This document shows, piece by piece, positions 52,184 to 61,168 of a DNA stretch of 64,000 nt (its first letter is position 1; each line of letters begins with the position of its first letter). Under the pieces are notes generated by a model, which ran no database searches, had not been told where the DNA came from, and saw only the letters and a program-made list of their open reading frames with translations. The DNA is taken from the NCBI RefSeq assembly GCF_030012175.1, contig NZ_JASCXW010000005.1:38775-102774 (forward strand), written 5' to 3'. Origin of the DNA: Peloplasma aerotolerans (GTDB lineage Bacteria; Bacillota_I; Bacilli_A; Acholeplasmatales; Acholeplasmataceae). Position numbers and translations under genes: made by a program.

Positions 52184-52777
52184 ATGGCAGTCAAAAAGAA
52201 AAAAATAAAAGTTGATAAATACAGCAAGGTTCAACCCAAAGTACCACCATTAACAATAGGCATCATTATTGGATCCTTAGTTTTAATATTTGCATTAATC
52301 TTGATTTTTAGACCAACAAATCAGACAGTCGTTTATAAATCATACAATATTTTTGTAAGTGATTCTCGTTTTACTGAAGATCACCCATTTTATCAAGTGA
52401 ATTATAAAAGTTCACTATTTAACAAAGGTTTAGATAAAATCATTGAACAAGATGAAGTCGTTATCGTTTATGTAGGCTATACAGGATGTCAATCATGTCT
52501 CGTTCATATCGCACCTTTCCAAGCATACTTTGAAAGTGAAGGTATGGATGCATATGTTGATTATATCTATTATTTAGATCCATCGAAAAATTTGAAGGAA
52601 TTTGAAGCTTTTCAAACTGCATTTTCAGAAGTGAAACAAACGACACCTCAATTAATCGTTTTCCTAAATGGTGAAATCATTGAATCGTTCGAACCACAAA
52701 GCAGTGAAGACATGCAATTAGTTAATCGTAGTGTTCGTGACTTTTATAGAGCAGCAAAAGCTCAAATTGATGAATAA
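52184..52777 (+). CDS. Membrane-anchored thioredoxin-like protein (CQSC)
   Basis: 197 residues. A Lys-rich cytoplasmic N-terminus and one membrane helix (about 26-45) precede an extracytoplasmic thioredoxin fold. The active-site-like motif GYTGCQSCLVHIAPFQAYF is near residue 107, followed by DYIYYLDPSKN and a TPQLIVFLNGEII strand with the cis-Pro position. Probably a thiol-disulfide exchange protein at the cell surface, though CQSC is not a classical oxidase or reductase motif. RBS AGGAGG; followed by a terminator. Confidence 0.82.
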   Translation: MAVKKKKIKVDKYSKVQPKVPPLTIGIIIGSLVLIFALILIFRPTNQTVVYKSYNIFVSDSRFTEDHPFYQVNYKSSLFNKGLDKIIEQDEVVIVYVGYTGCQSCLVHIAPFQAYFESEGMDAYVDYIYYLDPSKNLKEFEAFQTAFSEVKQTTPQLIVFLNGEIIESFEPQSSEDMQLVNRSVRDFYRAAKAQIDE

Positions 52778-52779
52778 AG

Positions 52780-52799
52780 AAGCACTTTGTGCTTTTTTT
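52780..52799 (+). terminator. Intrinsic terminator after the thioredoxin-like gene
   Basis: AAGCAC/GTGCTT stem with a TTT loop and seven Ts. It ends 15 bases before the argS start, so argS relies on read-through or a promoter inside the preceding gene. Confidence 0.75.
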
Positions 52800-52813
52800 G
52801 ATAAGGTGATTAT

Positions 52814-54487
52814 ATGATTGAGAAAATCAAAAAGGAAATTAAAGAAGCCATAGAACAAAAGTTCGAGATCGATAGTATTGTGATTGAAGAACCTAAAAAA
52901 GGTGTTGCTGATATAGCGATTCCTTTGTTTGCGTTTGCAAAACTATGGAAAACATCACCGATGCAAGTCTATGATCAATTTTCAAAAATTGTTATGGAAC
53001 ATCAACAAGTAGACAAAATTGAATTTATGAATGGTTTTTTAAATATTTATCTAGAACGTCAAAAATTGTCTGAAGCTATTTTAAAAGAAATATTAGAGAA
53101 GAAAGAACACTATGGTTATCAAGATGTAGGTCATGGTGAACCAGTTGTTATGGATTATTCTTCGCCTAATATCGCGAAAAGTTTCGGCATTGGACATTTA
53201 AGATCGACGATGATTGGTAATGCTTTAAATCATATTTACACCAAGTGTGGTTATCATACGGTCTCCGTCAATCATTTAGGTGATTGGGGAACTCAATTCG
53301 GAAAAATGATTGTTGCTTATCAAAAATGGGGTAACGAAGAAGCCGTTAGAAAAAATTCGATAGCAGAACTTCAAAAATTATACGTTCGTTTTCATGATGA
53401 AGAACATCAAGATCCTTCTTTAGAAAAACAAGCGCGTCATGTATTTTCTAGGTTAGAGTCTAATGATGAAACATATTTCGAACTATGGAAGTGGTTTAAA
53501 GAAGAATCGCTTAGAGAATTTATGGAAATGTATGATTTATTAGGTGTAACTTTTGATTCATATGATGGTGAATCCTTTTATAACGATAAAATGGATGCTG
53601 TTGTTGAAGAATTAGAACAAAAAGGATTATTAAGAGTTGACGAAGGAGCAACCATTGTTGATTTAGGACAAGATTTACCTCCAGCATTAATTAAAAAATC
53701 AGATGGGGCAACTTTATATATTACAAGAGATATTGCGGCGATTTTCTATCGCCAAAGAACTTATAAAGCAAATAAGTTTTTATATATTGTTGGTAATGAA
53801 CAACAACTTCATTTCAAACAATTAAAAGCAGTAACAGACTTAATGGGATACCACTTTGATATCGTTCATGCAAACTTTGGTTTAGTCATGATTGATGGCA
53901 AGAAAATGTCAACCCGTGGTGGTAAGTTCAAACGTTTAGAAGATGTCATTAAAAAAGCGATTGATGAGTCTAAAAAAGCGATTACTGAAAAGAACCCTGA
54001 TTTAAAAAATCAAGATAAGGTTGCTAAAGCTGTTGGTGTTGGTGCGATAATATATAATGACTTAAAAAATGAAAAGCATTTGAATGTGGATTTCAATTTA
54101 GAAAACATGTTGAAATTTGAAGGACAAACTGGGCCTTATCTACAATACAGTAGTGTTAGAATAGAGTCTATCTTAAAAGAAAACACATTAGATCTATCCA
54201 ATATAGACACAACATTTTATCAAGAAGACCATTACTTTGAAATCATTAAACAACTCTCTCAATTTCCACATGTCATCTTAAAATCTATGGAAGAAAATGC
54301 ACCTAACTTAATTGCTAGATACATTATGGGACTTGCTCAAGGATTCAATAGTTTCTATGGTAAGCAAAGAATCAATGTTGAAAATGAACAACATAAAAAC
54401 GCTAATCTATATTTCATTCAAATGATTCAAATTGTTATTAATGAGGGTTTACGTTTATTAGGTATAGAACCTTTAAAAGAAATGTAG
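52814..54487 (+). CDS. argS: Arginyl-tRNA synthetase
   Basis: 557 residues, class I synthetase. The HIGH motif occurs as SPNIAKSFGIGHLRST and the KMSK-equivalent region as DGKKMSTRGGK. The N-terminal tRNA-D-loop domain and the C-terminal DALR anticodon domain (about 430-557) are present. RBS AAGGTGA. Confidence 0.96.
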   Translation: MIEKIKKEIKEAIEQKFEIDSIVIEEPKKGVADIAIPLFAFAKLWKTSPMQVYDQFSKIVMEHQQVDKIEFMNGFLNIYLERQKLSEAILKEILEKKEHYGYQDVGHGEPVVMDYSSPNIAKSFGIGHLRSTMIGNALNHIYTKCGYHTVSVNHLGDWGTQFGKMIVAYQKWGNEEAVRKNSIAELQKLYVRFHDEEHQDPSLEKQARHVFSRLESNDETYFELWKWFKEESLREFMEMYDLLGVTFDSYDGESFYNDKMDAVVEELEQKGLLRVDEGATIVDLGQDLPPALIKKSDGATLYITRDIAAIFYRQRTYKANKFLYIVGNEQQLHFKQLKAVTDLMGYHFDIVHANFGLVMIDGKKMSTRGGKFKRLEDVIKKAIDESKKAITEKNPDLKNQDKVAKAVGVGAIIYNDLKNEKHLNVDFNLENMLKFEGQTGPYLQYSSVRIESILKENTLDLSNIDTTFYQEDHYFEIIKQLSQFPHVILKSMEENAPNLIARYIMGLAQGFNSFYGKQRINVENEQHKNANLYFIQMIQIVINEGLRLLGIEPLKEM

Positions 54488-54505
54488 ATATTTTATGAAA
54501 ACAAA

Positions 54506-54534
54506 TTGCATTTTTAAATATTAGATGTTATAAT
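54506..54534 (+). promoter_or_regulatory. Promoter of the tRNA-Leu gene
   Basis: TTGCAT (54506-54511), a 17-base spacer, perfect TATAAT (54529-54534). The leader includes a 7-bp hairpin GGTAAAG/CTTTACC (54542-54562) that could also serve as a weak argS terminator. Confidence 0.75.
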
Positions 54535-54570
54535 TTTCTAAGGTAAAGTCAGTGGCTTTACCTTTATATT

Positions 54571-54658
54571 CCCCGCGTGATGAAATTGGTAGACGTGCCA
54601 GACTCAAAATCTGGTGGATGAATAATCCGTGCTGGTTCGAGCCCGGCCGCGGGGACCA
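54571..54658 (+). tRNA. tRNA-Leu (anticodon CAA)
   Basis: The acceptor stem CCCCGCG/CGCGGGG is perfect. The anticodon stem CCAGA/TCTGG encloses CTCAAAA with anticodon CAA (54605-54607), reading TTG. A long class-II variable arm, a T arm with TTCGAGC and an encoded CCA end are present. 88 bases. Confidence 0.97.
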
Positions 54659-54670
54659 TAAATGAGATCA

Positions 54671-54696
54671 ATACCAATTTTTTGGTATTTTTTTTG
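54671..54696 (+). terminator. Intrinsic terminator after tRNA-Leu
   Basis: ATACCAA/TTGGTAT with a T4 loop and a long T tract. Confidence 0.9.
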
Positions 54697-54735
54697 TCAA
54701 AAATGAAATAAATTCATCACAATAATAAAAAAGAT

Positions 54736-54764
54736 ATGACATTCAAAGCTTTTTGTTTTATAAT
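54736..54764 (+). promoter_or_regulatory. Promoter of the PfoR/PTS-IIC-like gene
   Basis: ATGACA (54736-54741), a 17-base spacer, perfect TATAAT (54759-54764). The leader is about 115 bases long. Confidence 0.7.
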
Positions 54765-54794
54765 AAGAGAGGATTGAATGAAGACATTTTGAAG

Positions 54795-54828
54795 TATAGT
54801 GTTTTTGTTCAACCTAGATGACACTATA
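54795..54828 (+). promoter_or_regulatory. Leader hairpin of the PfoR/PTS-IIC-like gene
   Basis: Perfect 8-bp stem TATAGTGT/ACACTATA with an 18-base loop, in the middle of the leader and without a T tract. No riboswitch class recognised. It could be a protein or RNA regulatory site. Confidence 0.45.
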
Positions 54829-54884
54829 GATATAGGTTATACTAATCGGTAGAGTGTTAAAATCACTGAAAGAGAGATCATAAC

Positions 54885-55961
54885 ATGAACAAAGAAAAAG
54901 AAGTAAAGGTAGAAAAAGTAGAAGCAAAGAAAGAAAAGCGTGTCAAGAATTTTGTGATGACCACGATGAATGGTATGGTTTACGGTTTATTTGCAACGTT
55001 GATTATTGGGGTTATTTTTCAACAGTTCGGCAGATTGTTAGGTATTTACCTAATAGAAGTCACTTTATTTGAGACTTTAAGAAACTTAATGGGAATTGGT
55101 ATCGGTATTGGTATCGCATTAAGCTTAAAGATGAGTGGATTGAAACTTGTCGTTGCATCTGTTATTGGCGGTATCGCAACAAGTTTTAAATATAGTTTTG
55201 GTGTAGGTATGGTTTATGCGTTGAATAACGATCCAGTTACCGTTTATTTAGTTGTTATATTTGGTATTCTAGCAATGCGTTATGTATTGGTAAGAAGAAC
55301 ACCAGTCGATATTTTACTAGTTCCATTATTCGGTTCATTGGTTGCTGTTATATTAACCTTAGTTTTAAGCGGACCTGTTGGCTTTGTTCTATCATATATT
55401 TCGAGTGGGATTGATTCAGCTACTGCATTTGCTCCATTTCCAATGAGTATCGTTATTGCTGTTGTCATGGGGATGTTATTAACATCACCGATATCCAGTG
55501 CAGCAATTGCTATTGCATTGCAATTAGAAGGTATTGCGGCTGGTGCAGCAGTTATTGGCTGTACAACACAAATGATTGGTTTTGCAGTACAGTCTAGAAA
55601 AGACAATAATATAGGTATGGTTTTATCAATAGCATTTGGAACATCGATGCTACAATTTAAAAACATCTTAAGAAAACCTGTAATATGGTTACCTACCATT
55701 ATTGCATCTGCAATCTTAGGTCCTATCTTTGTTTTAGTCGTTGGGACTGAAACATCAAGATTTGGTGCTGGTATGGGTAGTTCAGCATTTGTAGGACAGT
55801 TACAAACACTAGATTATATGGGTTATTCATTTGCGTCATGGCTAAGTGTTTTATTAATGTTAACTGTATCAGCAGCATTAGTTTTTGCATTCGATATTCT
55901 ATTTAGAAAAAAGAACTGGATCATTGCTGGTGATTTAGCGGTTAATAGAGACATTAACTAA
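54885..55961 (+). CDS. PTS-EIIC-like membrane protein (PfoR family)
   Basis: 358 residues. A Lys/Glu-rich N-terminus (about 1-22) is followed by eight to ten hydrophobic helices with Gly-rich stretches (GIGIGIGIAL; SPISSAAIAIALQLEGIAAGAAVIGCTTQMIGFA). This resembles the EIIC-type fold annotated as PfoR or PTS_EIIC_2. No IIA or IIB domain is fused or adjacent, so phosphotransferase transport is not demonstrated; the substrate is unknown. RBS AGAGAG. Confidence 0.78.
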   Translation: MNKEKEVKVEKVEAKKEKRVKNFVMTTMNGMVYGLFATLIIGVIFQQFGRLLGIYLIEVTLFETLRNLMGIGIGIGIALSLKMSGLKLVVASVIGGIATSFKYSFGVGMVYALNNDPVTVYLVVIFGILAMRYVLVRRTPVDILLVPLFGSLVAVILTLVLSGPVGFVLSYISSGIDSATAFAPFPMSIVIAVVMGMLLTSPISSAAIAIALQLEGIAAGAAVIGCTTQMIGFAVQSRKDNNIGMVLSIAFGTSMLQFKNILRKPVIWLPTIIASAILGPIFVLVVGTETSRFGAGMGSSAFVGQLQTLDYMGYSFASWLSVLLMLTVSAALVFAFDILFRKKNWIIAGDLAVNRDIN

Positions 55962-56042
55962 AAAATACAAATATATTACAATTTTCTTAATTTATGATAG
56001 AATATATAATGTATAGATTTTTTATAGAAAGTGGTGGTTTTT

Positions 56043-56738
56043 GTGAATAAAAGAGTTTACAATGGGACTTTTGGTAAAATCGTTAGGACCTTAGGTTTCT
56101 TATTGGTTTTAGGATCTTCTGTATTTTTAGCAACTGCTTTAATCCTAGAAAATGATAGTTTGCCATTTATAGATAATTTAACACCTTTTGCAGATATGCT
56201 AAATAACATGCTAGCAGGTATGCCATTTGTTAGTGAATATGCTGGTATTGCACTTATTGCAGGGTTAATTATGTTGTTATGGGCGATTAGAAGAGGGTTA
56301 ATTCTTCGCATCGTTTTAACAGCAGTTTTAGTGTTTGTCTTTATTGAAAGTGCGATTTCAGGGACTTCTCCGATTGTTCCAATAGCTTTACCTTCACCAG
56401 ATTGGTTAACATCTGTATTAAGTAGTGTTTCTGGATTGGTCAATCAATTAACAGCTATTAGTCCATATATTGTACCTGGAGCTGGTATTGCTGCACCATT
56501 CTTATTATGGATGCTATTTGCAACCAAGAAACCTGGAAGATTATCAATCTTTATGCTTAGAATCGGTAGTACAACATTATTCTTAGCAGCTTTGATGGCA
56601 GCAATCGCTAATGTCTTTGTAACCTCATTGTTGACTGTAGATATTTATAGTACAATTACCATTGCATTTTATATTGTCACTTATTTATTCTTTATATTAG
56701 GTGGCGCATTTGGAGTCTTAGGATTTACAAGAAAATAA
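56043..56738 (+). CDS. Polytopic membrane protein of unknown function
   Basis: Start chosen at GTG 56043 (VNKRVYNGTFGKIVRTLG), six bases after AAAGTGGTGG; in-frame GTGs at 56031 and 56034 lie in that site. 231 residues with about six hydrophobic segments (16-38, 55-75, 82-103, 130-155, 165-190, 200-226). It follows the PfoR-like gene by 81 bases with a possible -10 box (TATAAT 56005-56010). No family recognised. Confidence 0.65.
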   Translation: MNKRVYNGTFGKIVRTLGFLLVLGSSVFLATALILENDSLPFIDNLTPFADMLNNMLAGMPFVSEYAGIALIAGLIMLLWAIRRGLILRIVLTAVLVFVFIESAISGTSPIVPIALPSPDWLTSVLSSVSGLVNQLTAISPYIVPGAGIAAPFLLWMLFATKKPGRLSIFMLRIGSTTLFLAALMAAIANVFVTSLLTVDIYSTITIAFYIVTYLFFILGGAFGVLGFTRK

Positions 56739-56747
56739 TTGAACTAA

Positions 56748-56773
56748 ACATCACTTCGGTGGTGTTTTTTTTT
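56748..56773 (+). terminator. Intrinsic terminator with a TTCG tetraloop
   Basis: ACATCAC-TTCG-GTGGTGT (7 bp, one G-T pair) followed by a T run. Confidence 0.9.
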
Positions 56774-56782
56774 GCATTAAAT

Positions 56783-56808
56783 AAAAAAAGTTCGCTAGGA
56801 ACTTTTTC
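56783..56808 (-). terminator. Intrinsic terminator of yaaA-cls
   Basis: On the minus strand, AAAAAGTTC/GAACTTTTT (9 bp, 5-base loop) directly after the cls stop, followed by T residues. Confidence 0.85.
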
Positions 56809-56809
56809 T

Positions 56810-58291
56810 TTACATAATACTCGAAAATCCTCTAAAGATAACTTGCAACAATTTGTAAATCAAATTTCTTTTTCCTGTTTGTGTTACACAAACACTTTGT
56901 TCGAGCGTTTCATTGATAAAGGCATTCATTTGTTGAATCGATGTTGTGTGATCTAAATACACTGTATTTTCGAAGTGTAAATACAAACTTCTAAAGTCAA
57001 AGTTAGCAGTACCGATAACCGCTTTTACTCCATCGATGATCATCATCTTTGAATGAATAAAACCTGGTTCATAACGATAGACTTTAGCTCCAGCAGCAAT
57101 CAATTCAGGAACATATGTTTCAGTAACCATAAAGACAATTTTTTTATCAGGAACATATGGAATAATAATCTTAATATCAATACCTGACTTCGCTGCGAAA
57201 GTAAAAGCCGTTGTAAGTTCATGATCGATAATTAAGTAAGGAGTTGTTATATAAATTGATTTCTTTGCTGAATAGATTAATGACAAGAAAATATTTTTGG
57301 TCGTTAATTCTTTATCTAAAGGAGTATCAGAAAATGGTGCTACATATCCATCTGATTCAACGATTAAATCACTTTTATAAGATAAGTAGTCAACTTCTTG
57401 ATGGCTAATGAACTGATAAGTTTCTAAAAATGAAATGACTAAAGACCATACAGCCTCACCTTCTAGTCGAATACCTGCATCTAGCCAATGACCAAAAGGT
57501 TTTATTTTGTTAATATACTCATCACCAATGTTTATCCCTCCGGTATAACCTACGTTTCCATCGATGACAACGATTTTACGGTGATCACGGTAATTCATCG
57601 CGAAGTTCAAATGAATACGCATAGGATTGAAATTTAGGGCATCTATACCCATCTTTTTAAGGTGTTTAGTATATCGGTAGGGTAGTGATGAACTACCAAA
57701 GTCATCATAAATGATTTTAACATCAAGTCCAGCTTTAGCTTTTTCTTTTAAGATATCTAAGATGGTATCCCACATAAAACCTTTATTGATAATAAAAAAT
57801 TCCATAAAAATATATTTTTTTGCATTTTTTAAATCTTCAAGAAGTTTTTCAAACATTAACTCTCCAGACCCTAAAAAGTCTGTTTTTGTCTGTTTATAAG
57901 TTGGATAGCCTTGTTGTTGTAAATAGACGGTATCTTGAAAAGGTTTCGGATTTTTAATATCTTTAACGTATTGTTCTCTTTGCTTTTCGATTTCTAGCTC
58001 TCTTTGAATAACTTTTTTACTGAAGTTTCTGTTTCTGTAGATTAAGTAAAATAAACCTCCAAATAATGGAAAAATGAGAATAGGTATAATCCAACTCATT
58101 TTGTATGCGGGATTTTCATTTCTTGTGATTAAATAGATAATAATTAAAATAGATATTGCATAGAAAATAGTACCCCAACTACCAATTTGAGAAATATAAT
58201 TAATTAAGACAAACAGTAAAATGATTTGTAGCAGAAGTAAAATTAAAATCAAAAATGTTCTTGATAAAACCATTCTTAATAATCTTTTCAT
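56810..58291 (-). CDS. cls: Cardiolipin synthase (phospholipase D family)
   Basis: 493 residues. Two N-terminal membrane helices (about 8-32 and 36-58, plus a hydrophobic stretch at 67-85) precede two HKD motifs: MNYRDHRKIVVIDGNVGYTGG and GFIHSKMMIIDGVKAVIGTANFDFRS. It joins two phosphatidylglycerols to cardiolipin and glycerol at the membrane. The start codon overlaps the stop of yaaA. Confidence 0.95.
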   Translation of the reverse strand: MKRLLRMVLSRTFLILILLLLQIILLFVLINYISQIGSWGTIFYAISILIIIYLITRNENPAYKMSWIIPILIFPLFGGLFYLIYRNRNFSKKVIQRELEIEKQREQYVKDIKNPKPFQDTVYLQQQGYPTYKQTKTDFLGSGELMFEKLLEDLKNAKKYIFMEFFIINKGFMWDTILDILKEKAKAGLDVKIIYDDFGSSSLPYRYTKHLKKMGIDALNFNPMRIHLNFAMNYRDHRKIVVIDGNVGYTGGINIGDEYINKIKPFGHWLDAGIRLEGEAVWSLVISFLETYQFISHQEVDYLSYKSDLIVESDGYVAPFSDTPLDKELTTKNIFLSLIYSAKKSIYITTPYLIIDHELTTAFTFAAKSGIDIKIIIPYVPDKKIVFMVTETYVPELIAAGAKVYRYEPGFIHSKMMIIDGVKAVIGTANFDFRSLYLHFENTVYLDHTTSIQQMNAFINETLEQSVCVTQTGKRNLIYKLLQVIFRGFSSIM

Positions 58292-59010
58292 AGGGTTAAC
58301 TCCTTGGTAAAGACATATTCGAAAGTATTGGAAAGATGTTCATCGTAGTGGTATCCATCAAATGTAATTGATTTGATCTTTGATACATCATCAATTGGAT
58401 TTGAAATAAGGTGTTTTGCCATCATACCTCTCGCTTTTTTCGCATGCATGCTAATCGTTTTGTATTGTCCATTCATTTTTTGTAGGAATGAAATCGTTAA
58501 TACGTGTTTAGATGGTTCAATGATTTTACTGTATTCATGCGATGCAAGATTGATAATCCATTCATTTGGATGTTGTTGATTCATGTAATCATTGATTTTT
58601 TTCTTCCAATAGCGATAAAGATTTAGTATCGTTTGATCTTGCATCTCTAATCGATAATATGAAATCCCATCATAAGGACGCAAAAGACCATAAAGACCAG
58701 ATAAAATATATAAATGGTTTTTCATATACGATAATGCTTTCTCATTTAAAGAAAAAACATCAAGTCCTTTATATGCATAACCATCATAAGCATAAATAGC
58801 ACGCAGTGATTCATTGCCAAATGTTTGATAATAATCATAAGTTTTTTGTGCTAGATCCTTAGATATTTTCATTTTTCGATGAATCGATAATACAGATAGT
58901 TTCTTGAGTTTAGAAATCAGATACGAAGCATCTTCATTAAAAAGCGGTTTATTTTCTGAGGTCACTTTGATTTTTGAAAATGTTTTTGCCGGAGATAGTA
59001 AGATAATCAT
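58288..59010 (-). CDS. yaaA: YaaA family protein (peroxide stress, iron-related)
   Basis: Start chosen at ATG 59010 (MIILLSPAKTFSKI), the canonical family start, with GCGAGG upstream; a longer frame to 59037 lacks support. 240 residues, DUF328/YaaA. Conserved features are LLSPAKT, YDGYAYKGLD, LYILSGLYGLLRPYD and the C-terminal ARGMMAKHLISNPI. In E. coli YaaA limits intracellular iron during peroxide stress. It forms an overlapping pair with cls. Confidence 0.93.
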   Translation of the reverse strand: MIILLSPAKTFSKIKVTSENKPLFNEDASYLISKLKKLSVLSIHRKMKISKDLAQKTYDYYQTFGNESLRAIYAYDGYAYKGLDVFSLNEKALSYMKNHLYILSGLYGLLRPYDGISYYRLEMQDQTILNLYRYWKKKINDYMNQQHPNEWIINLASHEYSKIIEPSKHVLTISFLQKMNGQYKTISMHAKKARGMMAKHLISNPIDDVSKIKSITFDGYHYDEHLSNTFEYVFTKELTL

Positions 59011-59098
59011 AGAAAATAACCTCGCTTTGTATGACATTATTATAACAAAAATAATGAAAAAGTGTTACAATATAAGAGTCTAAAGGGAGGCTATAACA

Positions 59099-60535
59099 TT
59101 GAATAATAGAAAACTTTCACTTTTAATGGACTATTATGAATTAACCATGGCAAATGGGTATTTTAAAGATAAGAAACATAATCAAATCGCTGTTTTCGAT
59201 GTATTTTTTAGATCAGTACCTGATCAAGGCGGTTATGCCGTTTTTGCAGGATTGGAGCAAGTCATAGAATATATTCAAAACTTGACATTTGATGAAGAAG
59301 AGCTTGAATTTTTAAGATCTAAAAAAATATTTGATGAAAAGTTTTTAGAATACTTAAAGCATTTTAAGTTTTCTTGTGATGTGTACGCAATGAAAGAGGG
59401 GACACCAGTTTTTCCTCATGAACCATTAATCATCGTTAAAGGTCCGATTATTGAATGTCAATTAATTGAAACGATGATATTATTAACAATTAATCATCAA
59501 AGCTTAATCGCAACAAAAGCTGCTAGAATTGTTTATGCTGCTCAAGGTCGTTCGGTTTTAGAATTTGGTGCACGTCGTGCTCATGGCTATGATGCATCGA
59601 TCTATGGAGCAAGAGCTGCCTATATTAGTGGCGTTATTGGTTCATCTAATACGTATGTTGATTTTAAGTATCAAATACCTGCATTAGGAACGATGGCACA
59701 TAGCTATGTTCAAAGCTATGAAACAGAATATGATGCATTTAAAGCTTACGCTCAAACATATCCTAATAATACCGTTTTATTAGTCGATACTTATAATACA
59801 CTACATCAAGGTGTCCCAAACGCAATTAAGATCCATAAAGAGATTTTAGAACCTATGGGATGTTCTTTGAAAGGCATTCGCTTAGATAGTGGAGACTTAA
59901 CATATTTGTCAAAAGAAGTTAGAAACATGCTAGATGAAGCAGGTTTAAAAGATACTAAGATTACCGTATCTAACTCGCTTGATGAGTATTTAATTAAGGA
60001 ATTACTCCATCAAGGTGCGAAAATTGATGCCTTCGGTGTTGGAGAGCGTTTAGTTACTGCGCGTTCTGAAGCGGTTTTTGGTGGTGTCTTTAAATTAGCT
60101 GCGATTGAAGTTGATGGAAAATTGGTCGATAAAATTAAGATAAGCGACAACATTCAAAAAACTACAGTACCTGGCTTTAAACAAGTGTATCGTTTTTATG
60201 ATGGAAAATGTATGGCAATTGCAGATGTAATAACATTGCATGATGAAGTCATAGATGAGACAAAACCATATTTATTATTTGATCCAAACTTCCCATGGAA
60301 GAGTAAATTAATTGAAAACTTTAATGTAAAATCTTTATTAGTTCCGATCTTTAAAAATGGTAAATGCGTTTATGATTTACCTAGCTTAGAGCAAATTAGA
60401 GCTTACGCAAAAGAAGAGCATGATCGTTTATGGCAAGAAGTTCTAAGATTAGAAAGACCACATTTATATTATGTCGACTTATCTAAAAAACTTTGGGATA
60501 TAAAACAGGACTTAATTCAAAAATATAAAAAATAG
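59099..60535 (+). CDS. pncB: Nicotinate phosphoribosyltransferase
   Basis: 478 residues, starting at TTG 59099 eight bases after AAAGGGAGG. It makes nicotinate mononucleotide for NAD salvage. Marks are MDYYELTMANGYF, FEFGARRAHGYDASIYGARAAYISG, GIRLDSGDL and FGVGERLVTA. The C-terminal domain matches the longer Gram-positive form. Followed by a terminator. Confidence 0.95.
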   Translation: MNNRKLSLLMDYYELTMANGYFKDKKHNQIAVFDVFFRSVPDQGGYAVFAGLEQVIEYIQNLTFDEEELEFLRSKKIFDEKFLEYLKHFKFSCDVYAMKEGTPVFPHEPLIIVKGPIIECQLIETMILLTINHQSLIATKAARIVYAAQGRSVLEFGARRAHGYDASIYGARAAYISGVIGSSNTYVDFKYQIPALGTMAHSYVQSYETEYDAFKAYAQTYPNNTVLLVDTYNTLHQGVPNAIKIHKEILEPMGCSLKGIRLDSGDLTYLSKEVRNMLDEAGLKDTKITVSNSLDEYLIKELLHQGAKIDAFGVGERLVTARSEAVFGGVFKLAAIEVDGKLVDKIKISDNIQKTTVPGFKQVYRFYDGKCMAIADVITLHDEVIDETKPYLLFDPNFPWKSKLIENFNVKSLLVPIFKNGKCVYDLPSLEQIRAYAKEEHDRLWQEVLRLERPHLYYVDLSKKLWDIKQDLIQKYKK

Positions 60536-60569
60536 ATTATGATTAAACGATGATTTGATGATAATCGAT

Positions 60570-60598
60570 GGTATTGTCGACTGACAATACCCCTTTTT
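60570..60598 (+). terminator. Intrinsic terminator of pncB
   Basis: Perfect 9-bp stem GGTATTGTC/GACAATACC with a GACT loop, followed by CCTTTTT. Confidence 0.85.
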
Positions 60599-60631
60599 AT
60601 GAGAAAAATATTCGAGATTGGAGCTAATCAT

Positions 60632-61168
60632 ATGTTTGATATTGTTTTATATGAACCTGAAATTCCACAAAATACAGGTAATATTATGAGAACATGTGTT
60701 GCTATTGGTGCGAAACTGCATTTAATAGAGCCACTTGGTTTTAAAATAGATGAACAAAAATTAAGAAGAAGTGCATTAGATTATTACGAACATTTAAATT
60801 ATGTTATCTATAAAGATTTTAATGACTTTGCAGCAAAAAATAAAGGTACTTATTTGTTTTTAACAAGATATGGCAAAAAGAATTATGCTGATATCGATTA
60901 TCCTAAGTTTGAAGAGCCTTTATATTTAATCTTTGGTAAAGAATCAACTGGTGTTGATAAAAAGATTTTAGCAAAGCATTTGGATTATTGTTACCGGATA
61001 CCAACCACTGACAAAGTCAGGTCTTTAAACCTTTCTAATGCAGTAGCAATCGTAAGTTATGAAGTCTTAAGACAATTTAATTATTTCGATTTAATTCAAA
61101 CTGAGCCAGAAACACATAAGGGTAAAGATTTTTTAGACCAATTTATAGAAAAAGAGGATGAGCTATGA
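60632..61168 (+). CDS. trmL: tRNA (cytidine/uridine-34) 2'-O-methyltransferase TrmL
   Basis: Start chosen at ATG 60632 (MFDIVLYEPEIPQNTGNIMRTC), with GGAG upstream; an earlier in-frame ATG at 60599 lies right at the end of the pncB terminator. 178 residues, SPOUT class. Knot motifs are EIPQNTGNIMRTC, LIFGKESTGVD and RSLNLSNAVAIVSYEVLRQ. It modifies the wobble position of tRNA-Leu isoacceptors; a tRNA-Leu(CAA) lies 6 kb upstream. It overlaps the next gene by 4 bases. Confidence 0.93.
   Translation: MFDIVLYEPEIPQNTGNIMRTCVAIGAKLHLIEPLGFKIDEQKLRRSALDYYEHLNYVIYKDFNDFAAKNKGTYLFLTRYGKKNYADIDYPKFEEPLYLIFGKESTGVDKKILAKHLDYCYRIPTTDKVRSLNLSNAVAIVSYEVLRQFNYFDLIQTEPETHKGKDFLDQFIEKEDEL

Noticed and set aside
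56759..56956. Plus-strand frame of 65 codons at the end of cls
   Set aside because: It spans two terminators and the antisense of the cls C-terminus.
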